From Bradyrhizobium elkanii USDA 76 (GTDB taxonomy: Bacteria; Pseudomonadota; Alphaproteobacteria; Rhizobiales; Xanthobacteraceae), in the NCBI RefSeq assembly GCF_023278185.1, contig NZ_CP066356.1:3464001-3528000 (forward strand): a stretch of 64,000 nt of DNA. Direction: 5' to 3'. A model generated the notes under the pieces. It saw only the letters and a list, made by a program, of their open reading frames with translations. It did not search any database and was not told where the DNA came from. Made by a program: the position numbers and the translations under genes. How positions within the stretch are numbered: position 1 is the stretch's first letter; each line of letters opens with the position of its first letter. Shown here piece by piece: positions 1 through 8,483 of the stretch.

Positions 1-55
1 GGATGCGCGTGCCCAAGCGTGCCGCAAGAGCCGCCAGTGCGTCGGAGGAGACATC

Positions 56-1027
56 ATGAAGGTTCTACGCCGCCAGTTCCTGCAACTTGCAGCCGCTACG
101 GCTGCGCTTCCGCTCACATTTGGAAAAGCGATTGCCGAGGCCTATCCGGCGCGGCCGGTTCGCCTCGTGATCGGCTATACTCCCGGCGGTTCGGCGGACC
201 TGACGGCGCGCCTGATGGGACAGTGGCTGTCGGAAAAGCTCGGGCAATCCTTCATTGTCGAGAACCGGCCGGGCGGCGGGACCAACATCGCCACCGAGCA
301 GGCGCTGCGCGCGGCGCCTGACGGCTACACGCTGCTGCTGGTCGCGCCAGCGATCAATGCGACGCTCTACCAAAAGCTGCCCTTCGATTTCATGCGCGAG
401 ATGGAGCCGATCGCGGGCATCATTCGCTTTCCCAACGTTGTGGTGGTGCACCCCTCGCTGCCGATCAAGTCGATTCCCGAATTGATCGCCTATGCAAAGG
501 CCAATCCCGGCAAGCTCAACATGGCGTCCTCAGGCAACGGTTCGACGATCCACATGTCGGGCGAACTGTTCAAGATGCTGACCGGCATCAACATGCAGCA
601 CGTGCCCTACCGGGGCGGCGCGCCGGCGCTCACCGATATGCTGTCCGGCGTGATGCAGGTGATGTTCGACAATCTTCCGACCTGTGCCGAGCACGTCAAA
701 TCCGGCAAGCTGCGCGGACTTGCGGTCACCAGCACGACCCGTTCGGACGTGCTTCCGGACCTGCCGCCGGTCGCCGACTTTCTGCCGGGTTACGAAGCCA
801 GCGCCTGGTACGGCCTCGCGGCGCCGAAGAACACACCGCCTGAAATCGTCGACAGGCTCAACAAGGCCGTCAATGAAATCCTCGCCGATCCCAAGGCCAA
901 GGCGCGGTTTACCGAGATCGGCGCGATCATGCTGCCGGGCTCGGCTGCCGACTTCGGCAAACTAGTGGCCGACGAGACCGAGAAGTGGGGCAAGGTGGTC
1001 AAGTTCGCCGGTGCCAAGGTGGACTAA
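56..1027 (+). CDS. Tripartite tricarboxylate transporter substrate-binding protein (Bug/TctC family)
   Basis: A 323-aa periplasmic binding protein. The N-terminus has a basic stretch (KVLRRQF) followed by a hydrophobic segment ending near AIAEA, a typical export signal. The mature part opens with YPARPVRLVIGY.PGGSADLTAR, the hallmark beginning of Bug receptors, and keeps the later motifs PGGGTNIA and VPYRGGAPALTDM. The ATG at 56 is preceded by a strong GGAGGAG at 44-50. Family members bind carboxylates or aromatic acids; the ligand cannot be told from sequence. No TctA or TctB membrane genes follow, so it is an orphan receptor, as is common for this expanded family in soil bacteria. The stop codon merges into a palindromic repeat. 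Confidence 0.93.
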   Translation: MKVLRRQFLQLAAATAALPLTFGKAIAEAYPARPVRLVIGYTPGGSADLTARLMGQWLSEKLGQSFIVENRPGGGTNIATEQALRAAPDGYTLLLVAPAINATLYQKLPFDFMREMEPIAGIIRFPNVVVVHPSLPIKSIPELIAYAKANPGKLNMASSGNGSTIHMSGELFKMLTGINMQHVPYRGGAPALTDMLSGVMQVMFDNLPTCAEHVKSGKLRGLAVTSTTRSDVLPDLPPVADFLPGYEASAWYGLAAPKNTPPEIVDRLNKAVNEILADPKAKARFTEIGAIMLPGSAADFGKLVADETEKWGKVVKFAGAKVD

Positions 1028-1063
1028 AGCGCGATGAGATTCGGTCGAATCGTCATCGCACTT
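1026..1063. repeat. Intergenic palindrome (hairpin) after the Bug gene
   Basis: Arms AAAG.GCGATGA-GATTCG and CGAATC-TCATCGC.CTTT pair almost perfectly around a GT loop. The TAA of the preceding gene is the first part of the element. It could act as a terminator hairpin for the upstream gene. It looks like one of the dispersed palindromes of Bradyrhizobium (family assignment from memory). Confidence 0.6.
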
Positions 1064-1076
1064 TAACTTGTTGTTT

Positions 1077-1125
1077 AAGCATGGTCTTCCCGGAAAACCG
1101 CTTCCCACTTCTCCGGATCATGCTT
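1077..1125. repeat. Dispersed palindromic repeat, copy A
   Basis: A 49-bp palindrome with outer arms AAGCATG/CATGCTT and inner CCGGA blocks. A clearly related copy is at 31314-31363. Both copies end exactly at the stop codon of a minus-strand gene. The repeat resembles the RIME/REP-like intergenic elements of rhizobia. Confidence 0.75.
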
Positions 1126-1970
1126 TAGCTTCGCGCCGTCGCGCGCGGTGGATTTTTTGAAAGCGCCGCCGCCATCGCCGATATCAGCGGCCGCATGAAG
1201 AAGGCGTCTTCGGCCGGGTAGATGTCGGTGCGCAGGCCGTGGGATTTGAGCTCGTCCGATACCGCCGGTCCGACGGAAGCGATCGGCGTACGCTCGAACC
1301 CCTGGCGTAACCTGTCCTCGCAACCGCGCGCCCGTGCCACCTCGATGAGCCGACGGACCTGGCCGAGATTGGTCAGCGCGATCGCGTCGATGCGGCCCTG
1401 CGCCATCTCCTCGATCGCGGTGACGATGTTGGCGTCGGCGGCCTGCGCATCATAGACATAGGGCAGCACCGTATCGACCTCGGCGCCCTGTGCCTTGATC
1501 GCGCCGATCAGGGTGGCGTGATCCTTGTCCGGATAGAGCTGCAGGCCGAGCCGATGGCCGGCGAGGTCGAGCTTCGACAGCATCTCCGCGACGCCTTCCG
1601 ACGTCGGCTTCTCGGTCGTCATTTGCGGCTCCAGGCCGATCTCGCGCAGCGCCCGGCCGGGCTTGGGGCCGCGGGCGAATTTGCGCGCCTTGGCGAGGCC
1701 ATCGACGAACTCCCGCTCGACGCCGATCCGGCGCACGACCTTCATCAGCCGGCGCAGGCCTTCGCCGGTCATCAGCACGAGATCGTCGAGCGGCCGTTCG
1801 ATAGCGCGGCGAATCCAGGCCTCGATCGGCGCCGCATCAGGCGCATCGTGGATGGTGAACATTGGGCATTGCAGCACGTCGGCCCCCTGCTCGGCGAGCA
1901 GGCGGGAAAACTGCGCCTCCTCGCGCGTCTCGAGGATCAGGATGCGGTAGCCGTTCAGCCGTTCAGCCAT
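1125..1970 (-). CDS. Uroporphyrinogen-III synthase family protein (HemD-like)
   Basis: 281 aa from the ATG at 1970; an in-frame TTG at 1985 is possible, but the ATG has an AGGGA at suitable distance. The protein has two Rossmann-like halves as in the HEM4 family: RILILETREEAQFSRLLAEQGADVLQ at the start, then GRALREIGLEP and TSEGVAEML, a second half with LGLQLYPDKDHATLI, and the C-terminal ...IASVGPAVSDELKSHGL, the best conserved HemD motif. Known HemD enzymes close hydroxymethylbilane to uroporphyrinogen III in haem and cobalamin synthesis. No hemC or hemB lies nearby, so this may be a stand-alone paralogue. Divergent from purU with 135 bp between them. Confidence 0.75.
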   Translation of the reverse strand: MAERLNGYRILILETREEAQFSRLLAEQGADVLQCPMFTIHDAPDAAPIEAWIRRAIERPLDDLVLMTGEGLRRLMKVVRRIGVEREFVDGLAKARKFARGPKPGRALREIGLEPQMTTEKPTSEGVAEMLSKLDLAGHRLGLQLYPDKDHATLIGAIKAQGAEVDTVLPYVYDAQAADANIVTAIEEMAQGRIDAIALTNLGQVRRLIEVARARGCEDRLRQGFERTPIASVGPAVSDELKSHGLRTDIYPAEDAFFMRPLISAMAAALSKNPPRATARS

Positions 1971-2105
1971 GATGGTCCCTAACAAACATTGTCGTCATTT
2001 GTTCGATTTGACCCCCGCGCCGGGATTGGCGCAAGGCCGCCTGCGGTGTAGACGAGGGCCGAAAATGACCGTTCCACCAATCTGCTCAAGCTTTGGTCAA
2101 TTGGC

Positions 2106-2969
2106 ATGCCCGACCATCAATTCGTTTTGACCCTGTCCTGTCCGGATCGTCCGGGGATCGTCTCGGCGGTCTCGACGTTTCTTGCCCATAACGGCCAGAA
2201 CATCCTGGACGCCCAGCAGTTCGATGACGTCGAAACCGGCAAGTTCTTCATGCGCGTGGTGTTCACCGCGGCCGACCTAGCGGTCGAGCTCGCGGCGCTG
2301 CAGACCGGCTTTGCCGCGATCGCCGAACGGTTCGGCATGGAATGGCAGATGCGCGATCGCGCCAGCCGCCGCCGGGTGATGCTATTGGTGTCGAAGTCCG
2401 ATCACTGCCTGGTCGACATCCTCTACCGCTGGCGCACCGGCGAGCTCGAAATGATCCCGACCGCTGTTGTCTCCAACCATCCGCGCGAGACCTACGGCTC
2501 GCTCGATTTCGGCGATATCCCGTTCCATCATCTGCCGGTGACGAAAGAGACCAAGCGGCAGCAGGAAGACGCGGTATGGAAACTGGCCCAGGACACCAAG
2601 ACCGATCTCGTGGTGCTGGCCCGCTACATGCAGATCCTGTCGGACGAGATGTCGGCACGGCTGTCGGGCCGCTGCATCAACATCCATCATTCCTTCCTGC
2701 CGGGCTTCAAGGGCGCCAGGCCCTACCATCAGGCGCATGAGCGCGGCGTCAAGCTGATCGGCGCCACGGCGCATTACGTCACCAGCGATCTCGACGAGGG
2801 GCCGATCATCGACCAGGACGTCGAGCGTATCAGCCATCGCGACACGCCTGAGGATCTCGTGCGCAAGGGGCGCGACATCGAGCGCCGGGTGCTGGCGCGC
2901 GCGATCCGCTACCATCTCGCCGATCGCGTCATCCTCAACGGACGCAAGACCGTGGTGTTCGTGGACTGA
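2106..2969 (+). CDS. purU: Formyltetrahydrofolate deformylase
   Basis: 287 aa, the usual length. An N-terminal ACT domain ([21 protein letters not shown], residues about 6-80) is followed by a formyltransferase-fold domain. That domain carries [13 protein letters not shown] with the catalytic Asn/His, and the DEGPIIDQD segment with the catalytic Asp. PurU hydrolyses 10-formyl-THF to THF and formate, balancing one-carbon units. The methyl-cycle genes metK and ahcY lie about 10 kb downstream, but co-regulation is only a guess. The ATG start matches the beginning of the ACT domain; no strong Shine-Dalgarno precedes it. Confidence 0.93.
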   Translation: MPDHQFVLTLSCPDRPGIVSAVSTFLAHNGQNILDAQQFDDVETGKFFMRVVFTAADLAVELAALQTGFAAIAERFGMEWQMRDRASRRRVMLLVSKSDHCLVDILYRWRTGELEMIPTAVVSNHPRETYGSLDFGDIPFHHLPVTKETKRQQEDAVWKLAQDTKTDLVVLARYMQILSDEMSARLSGRCINIHHSFLPGFKGARPYHQAHERGVKLIGATAHYVTSDLDEGPIIDQDVERISHRDTPEDLVRKGRDIERRVLARAIRYHLADRVILNGRKTVVFVD

Positions 2970-3025
2970 TCCGCACTTCGCTCGCCCGCACAAGGCGATG
3001 CGGGCTCTGCCGGCCGACCGTGCGC

Positions 3026-3304
3026 TCAGCGGGCCGCGTCCTGCGGTGCCGTTGCCGGCTTCGCCTCGTCGCCGCGCTGGGCCGCAGGCATCAGCCGCTT
3101 GCGTTCCCGATCCTGCATGAACTTGTCGTATTCCGGGGTGCCCGGCCGCGGCGGTGCATCCGACGGCAGGCCGCCGGCCCAGGCTGGAATGGTGTCGGCC
3201 ATGCCGGCCGAGAGCTTCTGGTTCATGGAGCTGCATCCCCCGAGCGCGCCGGCCGCGAGCGCGAGGGCAGTCAGGACAGCGATGGGACGCGAGACGATTG
3301 GCAT
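3026..3304 (-). CDS. Small predicted outer-membrane/periplasmic lipoprotein
   Basis: 92 aa. A signal peptide (PIVSRPIAVLTALALAAGA) leads to a lipobox LGGC with Cys24 as the expected acylation site. The mature part has SSMNQKLSAGMADTIPAWAGGLP, then a Pro-rich PPRPGTPEYDKFMQDRE segment and a charged tail. I recognise no domain; the PGTPEYDKF segment recalls short rhizobial lipoproteins of unknown function. The reading frame stays open far upstream, but only as an antisense shadow of the next gene. The start at 3304 is chosen for the signal peptide. Convergent with purU and divergent from the ABC binding protein at 3683. Confidence 0.75.
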   Translation of the reverse strand: MPIVSRPIAVLTALALAAGALGGCSSMNQKLSAGMADTIPAWAGGLPSDAPPRPGTPEYDKFMQDRERKRLMPAAQRGDEAKPATAPQDAAR

Positions 3305-3682
3305 GGGAGGCAGGATACGGCCCTGGTCTTTATGGATGATGATCTCGGGCGCGACCGTTCGGCTGCAATTGTGCTTGTTTGTTGACATTGTCGCTGCGTT
3401 TGTACGATCGTACAAATGAATCGAGCCGGCGGCGGCGCTGAATGCGCAAGACCGCTTCTCGCGGAGGCATTGAGTCTTGGGGAGCGATATTGGTATCCTG
3501 ATACTTGTCTCTGCAGCCAAGCCCGATCGCGTCGCGCGCGGCACACGTCCATCGTCCGATTGACAGGGGGCACGGGGAGACGCCTTGTCGCGTTGCGGCT
3601 TGGCCGTGCATGCTTGAGTTAAAACAAGGCAAGAGCCGGGACCAAGGCTCGATGCAGAAGAACGGAAGGGGGAGGGACGTCG
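3305..3682. other. Divergent intergenic region between lipoprotein and ABC binding-protein genes
   Basis: 378 bp without a supportable gene. It holds a TTGACA (3382-3387), an 18-bp perfect palindrome (3399-3416), a shorter inverted repeat GTATC-CT-GATAC (3493-3504) preceded by TTG, and a strong Shine-Dalgarno AAGGGGGAGGG (3666-3676). It is the likely control region of the Liv-type operon to the right. Confidence 0.5.
3399..3416. promoter_or_regulatory. 18-bp perfect palindrome, probable operator
   Basis: TTTGTACGATCGTACAAA is identical to its own reverse complement. It lies 12 bp after a TTGACA hexamer, where a bound repressor would block transcription. The form is typical of operators for TetR-type dimers. 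No TetR gene is in the window, so the regulator is unknown. Confidence 0.5.
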
Positions 3683-4864
3683 ATGTTCAATCGTCGCAAA
3701 ATGTTGCTGTGGGGCGCCGCTTCGGCCGTGCTTCCCGGGTTGTGTGCCAGCGTGCCGGCGTGGGCGGACGACGCCGTCAAGATCGGCCTGATCCTGCCGA
3801 TGACCGGCGGTCAGGCGTCGACCGGCAAGCAGATCGATAACGCCATCAAGCTCTACATGCAGCAGAAGGGCGACACCGTCGCCGGCAAGAAGATCGAGAT
3901 CATCCTGAAGGACGATGCCGCGGTGCCCGACAACACCAAGCGGCTCGCGCAGGAACTGATCGTCAACGACAAGGTCAATTTCATCGCCGGCTTCGGCGTG
4001 ACGCCCGCGGCGCTTGCCGCTGCGCCGCTGGCGACGCAAGCCAAGATCCCGGAAGTCGTGATGGCGGCCGGCACCTCGATCATCACCGAGCGTTCGCCCT
4101 ATATCGTGCGTACCAGCTTCACGCTGGCGCAGTCCTCCACCATCATCGGCGACTGGGCGGTGAAGAACGGCATCAAGAAGGTCGCGACGCTGACCTCCGA
4201 TTATGCGCCGGGCAACGATGCGCTGACGTTCTTCAAGCAGCACTTCACCGCCGGCGGTGGCGAGATCGTGGAAGAGGTCAAGGTCCCGCTCGCCAATCCG
4301 GACTTCGCGCCGTTCCTGCAGCGCATGAAGGATTCCAAGCCCGACGCGATGTTCGTATTCGTGCCGGCCGGGCAGGGCGGCAACTTCATGAAGCAATATG
4401 CCGAGCGCGGGCTCGACAAGAGCGGCATCAGGGTGATCGGACCCGGCGACGTCATGGACGACGATCTCCTCAACAATATGGGCGATGCCGCGCTTGGCGC
4501 GGTGACGGCGCATCTCTATTCGGCCGCCCATCCGTCCGCGATGAACAAGGAGTTCGTCGCCGCCTACAAGAAGGCGTTCGGCAACCGCCCCGGCTTCATG
4601 GCGGTCAGCGGCTATGACGGCATCCATCTGATCTACGACGCGCTGAAGAAGACCAATGGTGCGACCGACGGCGACAAGCTGATCGAGGCGATGAAGGGCA
4701 TGAAGTGGGAGAGCCCGCGCGGCCCGATCTCGATCGATCCGGAAACCCGCGACATCGTGCAGAACATCTATATCCGCAAGGTCGAGAAGGTCGACGGTGA
4801 GCTCTACAATGTCGAGTTCGCGACCTTCGAAGCCGTCAAGGATTCCGGCAAGACCAAGAGATAG
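3683..4864 (+). CDS. ABC transporter substrate-binding protein, Leu/Ile/Val-binding family (LivK-like)
   Basis: 393 aa. The signal begins MFNRRKMLLWG and runs to PAWADDAV; the twin Arg could allow Tat export. The mature domain starts VKIGLILPMTGGQASTGKQ, the signature of type I periplasmic binding proteins of the HAAT family, and continues with the usual two lobes (ELIVNDKVNFIAGFGVTPAAL; GYDGIHLIYDALKKT). It would deliver substrate to the LivHMGF proteins encoded next. The 209-bp gap to livH is filled by a palindromic repeat, so the operon could be attenuated there. The ligand is unknown: this family also carries amides, aromatic acids and urea. AAGGGGGAGGG supports the ATG. Confidence 0.93.
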   Translation: MFNRRKMLLWGAASAVLPGLCASVPAWADDAVKIGLILPMTGGQASTGKQIDNAIKLYMQQKGDTVAGKKIEIILKDDAAVPDNTKRLAQELIVNDKVNFIAGFGVTPAALAAAPLATQAKIPEVVMAAGTSIITERSPYIVRTSFTLAQSSTIIGDWAVKNGIKKVATLTSDYAPGNDALTFFKQHFTAGGGEIVEEVKVPLANPDFAPFLQRMKDSKPDAMFVFVPAGQGGNFMKQYAERGLDKSGIRVIGPGDVMDDDLLNNMGDAALGAVTAHLYSAAHPSAMNKEFVAAYKKAFGNRPGFMAVSGYDGIHLIYDALKKTNGATDGDKLIEAMKGMKWESPRGPISIDPETRDIVQNIYIRKVEKVDGELYNVEFATFEAVKDSGKTKR

Positions 4865-4900
4865 CATCGTCATCGGCGGCGTGCGCTCCGGCCCTCACCA

Positions 4901-5016
4901 CGTCATGCCCGGCCAAAAGCGCGAAGCGCGTCTTCTTGCAGGTGTGCTGGGCATCCACGTCTTTCTTCCCGGCGAGCAGAAAGACGTGGATGGCCGGGAC
5001 AGGCCCGGCCATGACG
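4901..5016. repeat. Dispersed palindromic repeat between binding protein and livH
   Basis: Outer arms CGTCATGCCCGGCC and GGCCCGGCCATGACG enclose an inner hairpin with perfect 13-bp arms ATCCACGTCTTTC/GAAAGACGTGGAT (4953-4965 and 4979-4991). This fold between two genes of one operon may stabilise the upstream mRNA or reduce transcription into livH. Confidence 0.75.
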
Positions 5017-5073
5017 ATGACCTTGACCTTCGAGCTGTTGTTCTTGTTGCGTCCTCACGGCTAAGCTGACTCC

Positions 5074-5943
5074 ATGGCCTCTATCCTCACCAATTTCTTC
5101 GACGGCGTCGCCTACGGCATGCTGCTGTTCGTGCTCGCCTGCGGGCTTGCGGTGACGCTCGGGCTGATGAATTTCGTCAACCTCGCGCATGGCGCCTTCG
5201 CGATGGCCGGCGGCTATATCTGCGCCGTGCTGGTAAATAATTCCGGCTGGCCGTTCTTCGCAGGCCTGCCGCTCGCCTTTGTCGGCAGCGCCGTGATCGG
5301 CATTGCGCTGGAGCGCACGCTGTACCGCCATCTCTACAGCCGCAGCCATCTCGATCAGGTGCTGTTCTCGATCGGTCTGGTGTTCATGTCGGTCGCGGCG
5401 GTCGACTACATCATGGGATCGTCGCGGGTCTTCATCAAGCTGCCGGTGGCGCTGGAAGGCCAGATCGACCTGTTCGGCGTCGGCATCGGTCGTTACCGGC
5501 TGATGATCGTCGTGATCTGCGGCCTGCTCACGCTGGCGCTGCAACTGATCCTCGCCAAGACCCGGTTCGGCAGCCGGCTGCGCGCCGCAGTCGACGATCC
5601 GCGCGCCGCGATCGGGCTCGGCATCAACGTGCCGCAGGTGTTCGCCTTCACCTTTGCGTTCGGCTGCGGCCTCGCCGGCCTCGGCGGCGCGCTGAGCGCG
5701 GAGATCCTCGGGCTCGATCCGTATTTCCCGCTGAAATTCATGATCTACTTCCTGATCGTCGTCACCGTCGGCGGCTCCTCGTCGATCACCGGACCGTTCC
5801 TGGCGTCGCTGCTGCTAGGCATCGCCGACGTCGCGGGCAAGTATTACGTGCCGAAGCTCGGACCGTTCGTGATCTACACGGTGATGATCGTGATCCTGCT
5901 CTGGCGTCCGAACGGCCTGTTCGGCCGCACCGCGGCGCGGTGA
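5074..5943 (+). CDS. livH: Branched-chain amino acid-type ABC permease, LivH family
   Basis: 289 aa, about eight membrane segments. LivH hallmarks are present: NFVNLAHGAFAMAGGY near the start, and LRAAVDDPRAAIGLGINVPQVF, the cytoplasmic EAA-like loop, near residue 170. It forms the inner-membrane channel with LivM. Seven bp separate it from livM. The ribosome binding site is weak. Confidence 0.93.
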   Translation: MASILTNFFDGVAYGMLLFVLACGLAVTLGLMNFVNLAHGAFAMAGGYICAVLVNNSGWPFFAGLPLAFVGSAVIGIALERTLYRHLYSRSHLDQVLFSIGLVFMSVAAVDYIMGSSRVFIKLPVALEGQIDLFGVGIGRYRLMIVVICGLLTLALQLILAKTRFGSRLRAAVDDPRAAIGLGINVPQVFAFTFAFGCGLAGLGGALSAEILGLDPYFPLKFMIYFLIVVTVGGSSSITGPFLASLLLGIADVAGKYYVPKLGPFVIYTVMIVILLWRPNGLFGRTAAR

Positions 5944-5950
5944 GGCGGGC

Positions 5951-6982
5951 ATGACCGCGCTATCAGACGTTTCCACTCACGCGATGGCCAGCGCGCGCTG
6001 GCGGATCAACGAGGTCGCGTTCTGGGCGCTGGCGCTCGCCTGCGCCTTCCTGTTCCCGTCGCGCTATTTGATCATGACCGACATCGTACGGCTCGGTTTG
6101 TTCGCGCTGTCGCTCGACCTGATCCTCGGCTACGCCGGCATCGTGTCGCTCGGCCACGCGGCGTTCTTCGGCGTCGGCGCCTATTCGGCCGGTTTGCTGG
6201 CGCTGCACGGCATCATCAACGAGCCCGTGCTCGCGCTGGTCGCCGCCGGTCTGGTTGCGGCGTTGCTCGGCTTCCTGACCAGTTTTCTCGTCATCCGCGG
6301 CGTCGACCTGACACGGCTGATGGTGACGCTCGGCATCGCGCTGCTGCTGGAAGCGCTCGCCGAGCGCTTCTCCAACATCACCGGCGGCACCGACGGGCTG
6401 CAGGGCATCGAGATGCAGCCGATCCTCGGTCTGTTCACCTTCGACATGTTCGGCAAGACCGGGTTCTTCTACTCGCTGATCGTGCTGTTCATCCTGTTCC
6501 TGCTCGCGCGACGCGTGGTGCATTCGCCGTTCGGCCTGTCGTTGCGCGCGATCAGGAACAATCCGCTGCGCGCGGCCGCGATCGGCGTGCCGGTCAACCG
6601 CCGCCTGATCGCGGTCTATACGCTCGCCGCCTTCTATGCCGGGATCGCCGGCGCGTTGTTCACCCAGACCACGGCACTCGCCTCGCTCGACGTGTTTTCC
6701 TTCGAGCGCTCGGCCGACCTGATGCTGGTGCTGGTGATCGGCGGCACCGGCTATCTCTATGGCGGCCTGGTCGGCGCCGTCGTGTTCAAGATGCTGCAGG
6801 AGCTGTTTCAGAGCATCACCCCGCAATACTGGCTGTTCTGGATCGGCCTCGTGCTGGTCGTGATCGTGATGGTCGGCCGCGCGCGGATCCATCGCTGGGT
6901 GCTGTTCGTGCCGAACCTGATCATCCGCCAGTTCGCCGGCCGCAAGGCTGCCGTTGCGATGCCGGAGAGCGACGCGTCATGA
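5951..6982 (+). CDS. livM: Branched-chain amino acid-type ABC permease, LivM family
   Basis: 343 aa, hydrophobic throughout. GYAGIVSLGHAAFFGVGAY and LRAIRNNPLRAAAIGVPVNRR are the conserved LivM segments, the latter being the site that contacts the ATPases. The C-terminal tail after the last helix is basic. Its stop overlaps the livG start by ATGA, indicating translational coupling. Confidence 0.93.
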   Translation: MTALSDVSTHAMASARWRINEVAFWALALACAFLFPSRYLIMTDIVRLGLFALSLDLILGYAGIVSLGHAAFFGVGAYSAGLLALHGIINEPVLALVAAGLVAALLGFLTSFLVIRGVDLTRLMVTLGIALLLEALAERFSNITGGTDGLQGIEMQPILGLFTFDMFGKTGFFYSLIVLFILFLLARRVVHSPFGLSLRAIRNNPLRAAAIGVPVNRRLIAVYTLAAFYAGIAGALFTQTTALASLDVFSFERSADLMLVLVIGGTGYLYGGLVGAVVFKMLQELFQSITPQYWLFWIGLVLVVIVMVGRARIHRWVLFVPNLIIRQFAGRKAAVAMPESDAS

Positions 6983-7731
6983 CGATCGCGCTGGAAACAC
7001 GAGGCCTCGAAAAATCCTTCGGCGCCCTTCGCGTCACCCGCGATCTCTCGCTGAAGGTGATGCAGGGCGCCCGCCACGCGCTGATCGGGCCGAACGGCGC
7101 GGGCAAGACCACCGTGATCAATCAGCTGACCGGCGTGCTGACGCCGAATAGCGGGCGCATCCTGCTCGAGGGCAGCGACATCACCGGCCTGTCCGTGCAC
7201 AAGCGGGTGCTGCGCGGCTTGTCGCGCACCTTCCAGATCAATCAGCTCTATCCCGACCTGACCCCGCTCGAAACCATCGGGCTTGCGGTCTCCGAACGGA
7301 TGGGCCGCGGCGGCGACTGGTGGCGACGGATGGGGACCCGGAGCGACGTCAATGCCGAGATCGCCGAGATCCTGTCGCGCTTCCATCTGCTCGACGTGAT
7401 GACGGAGTTCACCTCGACCTTGCCCTATGGCAAGCAGCGCCTGCTCGAGATCGCGGTCGCGATCGCCGCGAAGCCGCGGGTGCTGCTGCTCGACGAGCCC
7501 GCGGCCGGCGTGCCCGAGAGCGAGCGTCACGACATCCTCGCGGCGGTCGCAGCATTGCCGCGCGACGTCACCGTGCTCCTGATCGAGCACGACATGGACC
7601 TGGTGTTCTCCTTCGCCGACCGCATCTCGGTGCTGGTCAGTGGCGGCCTGCTCACCGAAGGCGCACCCGACGAGGTCGCGCGCGATCCGCAGGTGAGGGC
7701 GGTCTATCTCGGCGAGGCGGCCGATGCCTGA
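6979..7731 (+). CDS. livG: ABC transporter ATPase, LivG family
   Basis: 250 aa. Walker A GPNGAGKTT (about residues 37-45), Q-loop in FQINQLYPDLTP, a signature reading LPYGKQRLLEIA rather than the strict LSGGQ, and Walker B VLLLDEPAAGVP, with the LivG-specific H-loop LIEHDMDLVFSFADRI. The signature variant is usual for LivG. It energises import with LivF and overlaps livF by 8 bp. Confidence 0.93.
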   Translation: MTIALETRGLEKSFGALRVTRDLSLKVMQGARHALIGPNGAGKTTVINQLTGVLTPNSGRILLEGSDITGLSVHKRVLRGLSRTFQINQLYPDLTPLETIGLAVSERMGRGGDWWRRMGTRSDVNAEIAEILSRFHLLDVMTEFTSTLPYGKQRLLEIAVAIAAKPRVLLLDEPAAGVPESERHDILAAVAALPRDVTVLLIEHDMDLVFSFADRISVLVSGGLLTEGAPDEVARDPQVRAVYLGEAADA

Positions 7732-8440
7732 CCTTCTTTCCATCCAGGGTCTGCGTGCCGGATACGGCGAGGCGGTGGTGCTGCCCGATATGTCGCTGGC
7801 GCTTGCGGAGGGTCAGGTGCTCGCGCTGCTCGGCCGCAACGGCACCGGCAAGACCACGCTGATCAATTCGATTGTCGGCATCGTCAGGCGCTTCGCCGGC
7901 AGCCTAGCGCTCGCAGGGCACGACATCACGGCGATGCGGCCCGACCAGCGCGCCCGCGCCGGGATCGGCTGGGTGCCGCAGGAGCGCAACATTTTCCGCT
8001 CGCTGACGGTGGAAGAGAACATGACCGCGGTGGCGCAGCCCGGGCCGTGGACGGTCGAGCGGGTATACGAGATGTTTCCGCGGCTGCAGGAACGGCGCCG
8101 CAATTTCGGCAACCAGCTGTCCGGCGGCGAGCAGCAGATGCTGGCGATCGGCCGCGCGCTGACGCTGAATCCGAAAGTGCTGCTGCTCGACGAGCCGACC
8201 GAAGGCCTCGCGCCGATCATCGTTGAGGAATTGTTAAAAGCGATCGGAACCATCACGCGCTCAGGCGGCATCTGCTCGATCATCGTCGAGCAGAACGCGC
8301 AAAAGATTCTGGGGCTCGCCGACCGCGTTGTGATATTGGAACGCGGCACGATCGTGCACGATGCCGCAAGCAGCGCGCTGAAGGCCGATCCCTCCGTCCT
8401 CGAGCGCCACCTCGGCGTCTCCGGGGCCAAGGCACATTAG
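7724..8440 (+). CDS. livF: ABC transporter ATPase, LivF family
   Basis: 238 aa. Walker A GRNGTGKTT, signature LSGGEQQMLAIGRAL, Walker B VLLLDEPTEGLAP and switch His region IIVEQNAQKILGLADR, all in LivF form. The last codons, AAG GCA CAT TAG, are the first unit of a three-copy 12-bp tandem repeat that continues past the stop. Confidence 0.93.
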   Translation: MPDLLSIQGLRAGYGEAVVLPDMSLALAEGQVLALLGRNGTGKTTLINSIVGIVRRFAGSLALAGHDITAMRPDQRARAGIGWVPQERNIFRSLTVEENMTAVAQPGPWTVERVYEMFPRLQERRRNFGNQLSGGEQQMLAIGRALTLNPKVLLLDEPTEGLAPIIVEELLKAIGTITRSGGICSIIVEQNAQKILGLADRVVILERGTIVHDAASSALKADPSVLERHLGVSGAKAH

Positions 8441-8464
8441 AAGGCACACTAGAAGGCACATTGG
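8429..8464 (+). repeat. Three 12-bp tandem repeats spanning the livF stop codon
   Basis: Units AAGGCACATTAG, AAGGCACACTAG and AAGGCACATTGG stand head to tail. The first contains the last codons and stop of livF (Lys-Ala-His-stop); the second also ends in TAG. This is a small slippage-type expansion of a gene end, in the short gap before the MetE-like gene. Confidence 0.8.
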
Positions 8465-8483
8465 AAACGTCCGGGAGTTGACC

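Noticed and set aside
3305..4873. N-terminal extension of the small lipoprotein frame
   Set aside because: It runs antisense through the ABC binding-protein gene; the signal peptide and lipobox set the start at 3304.
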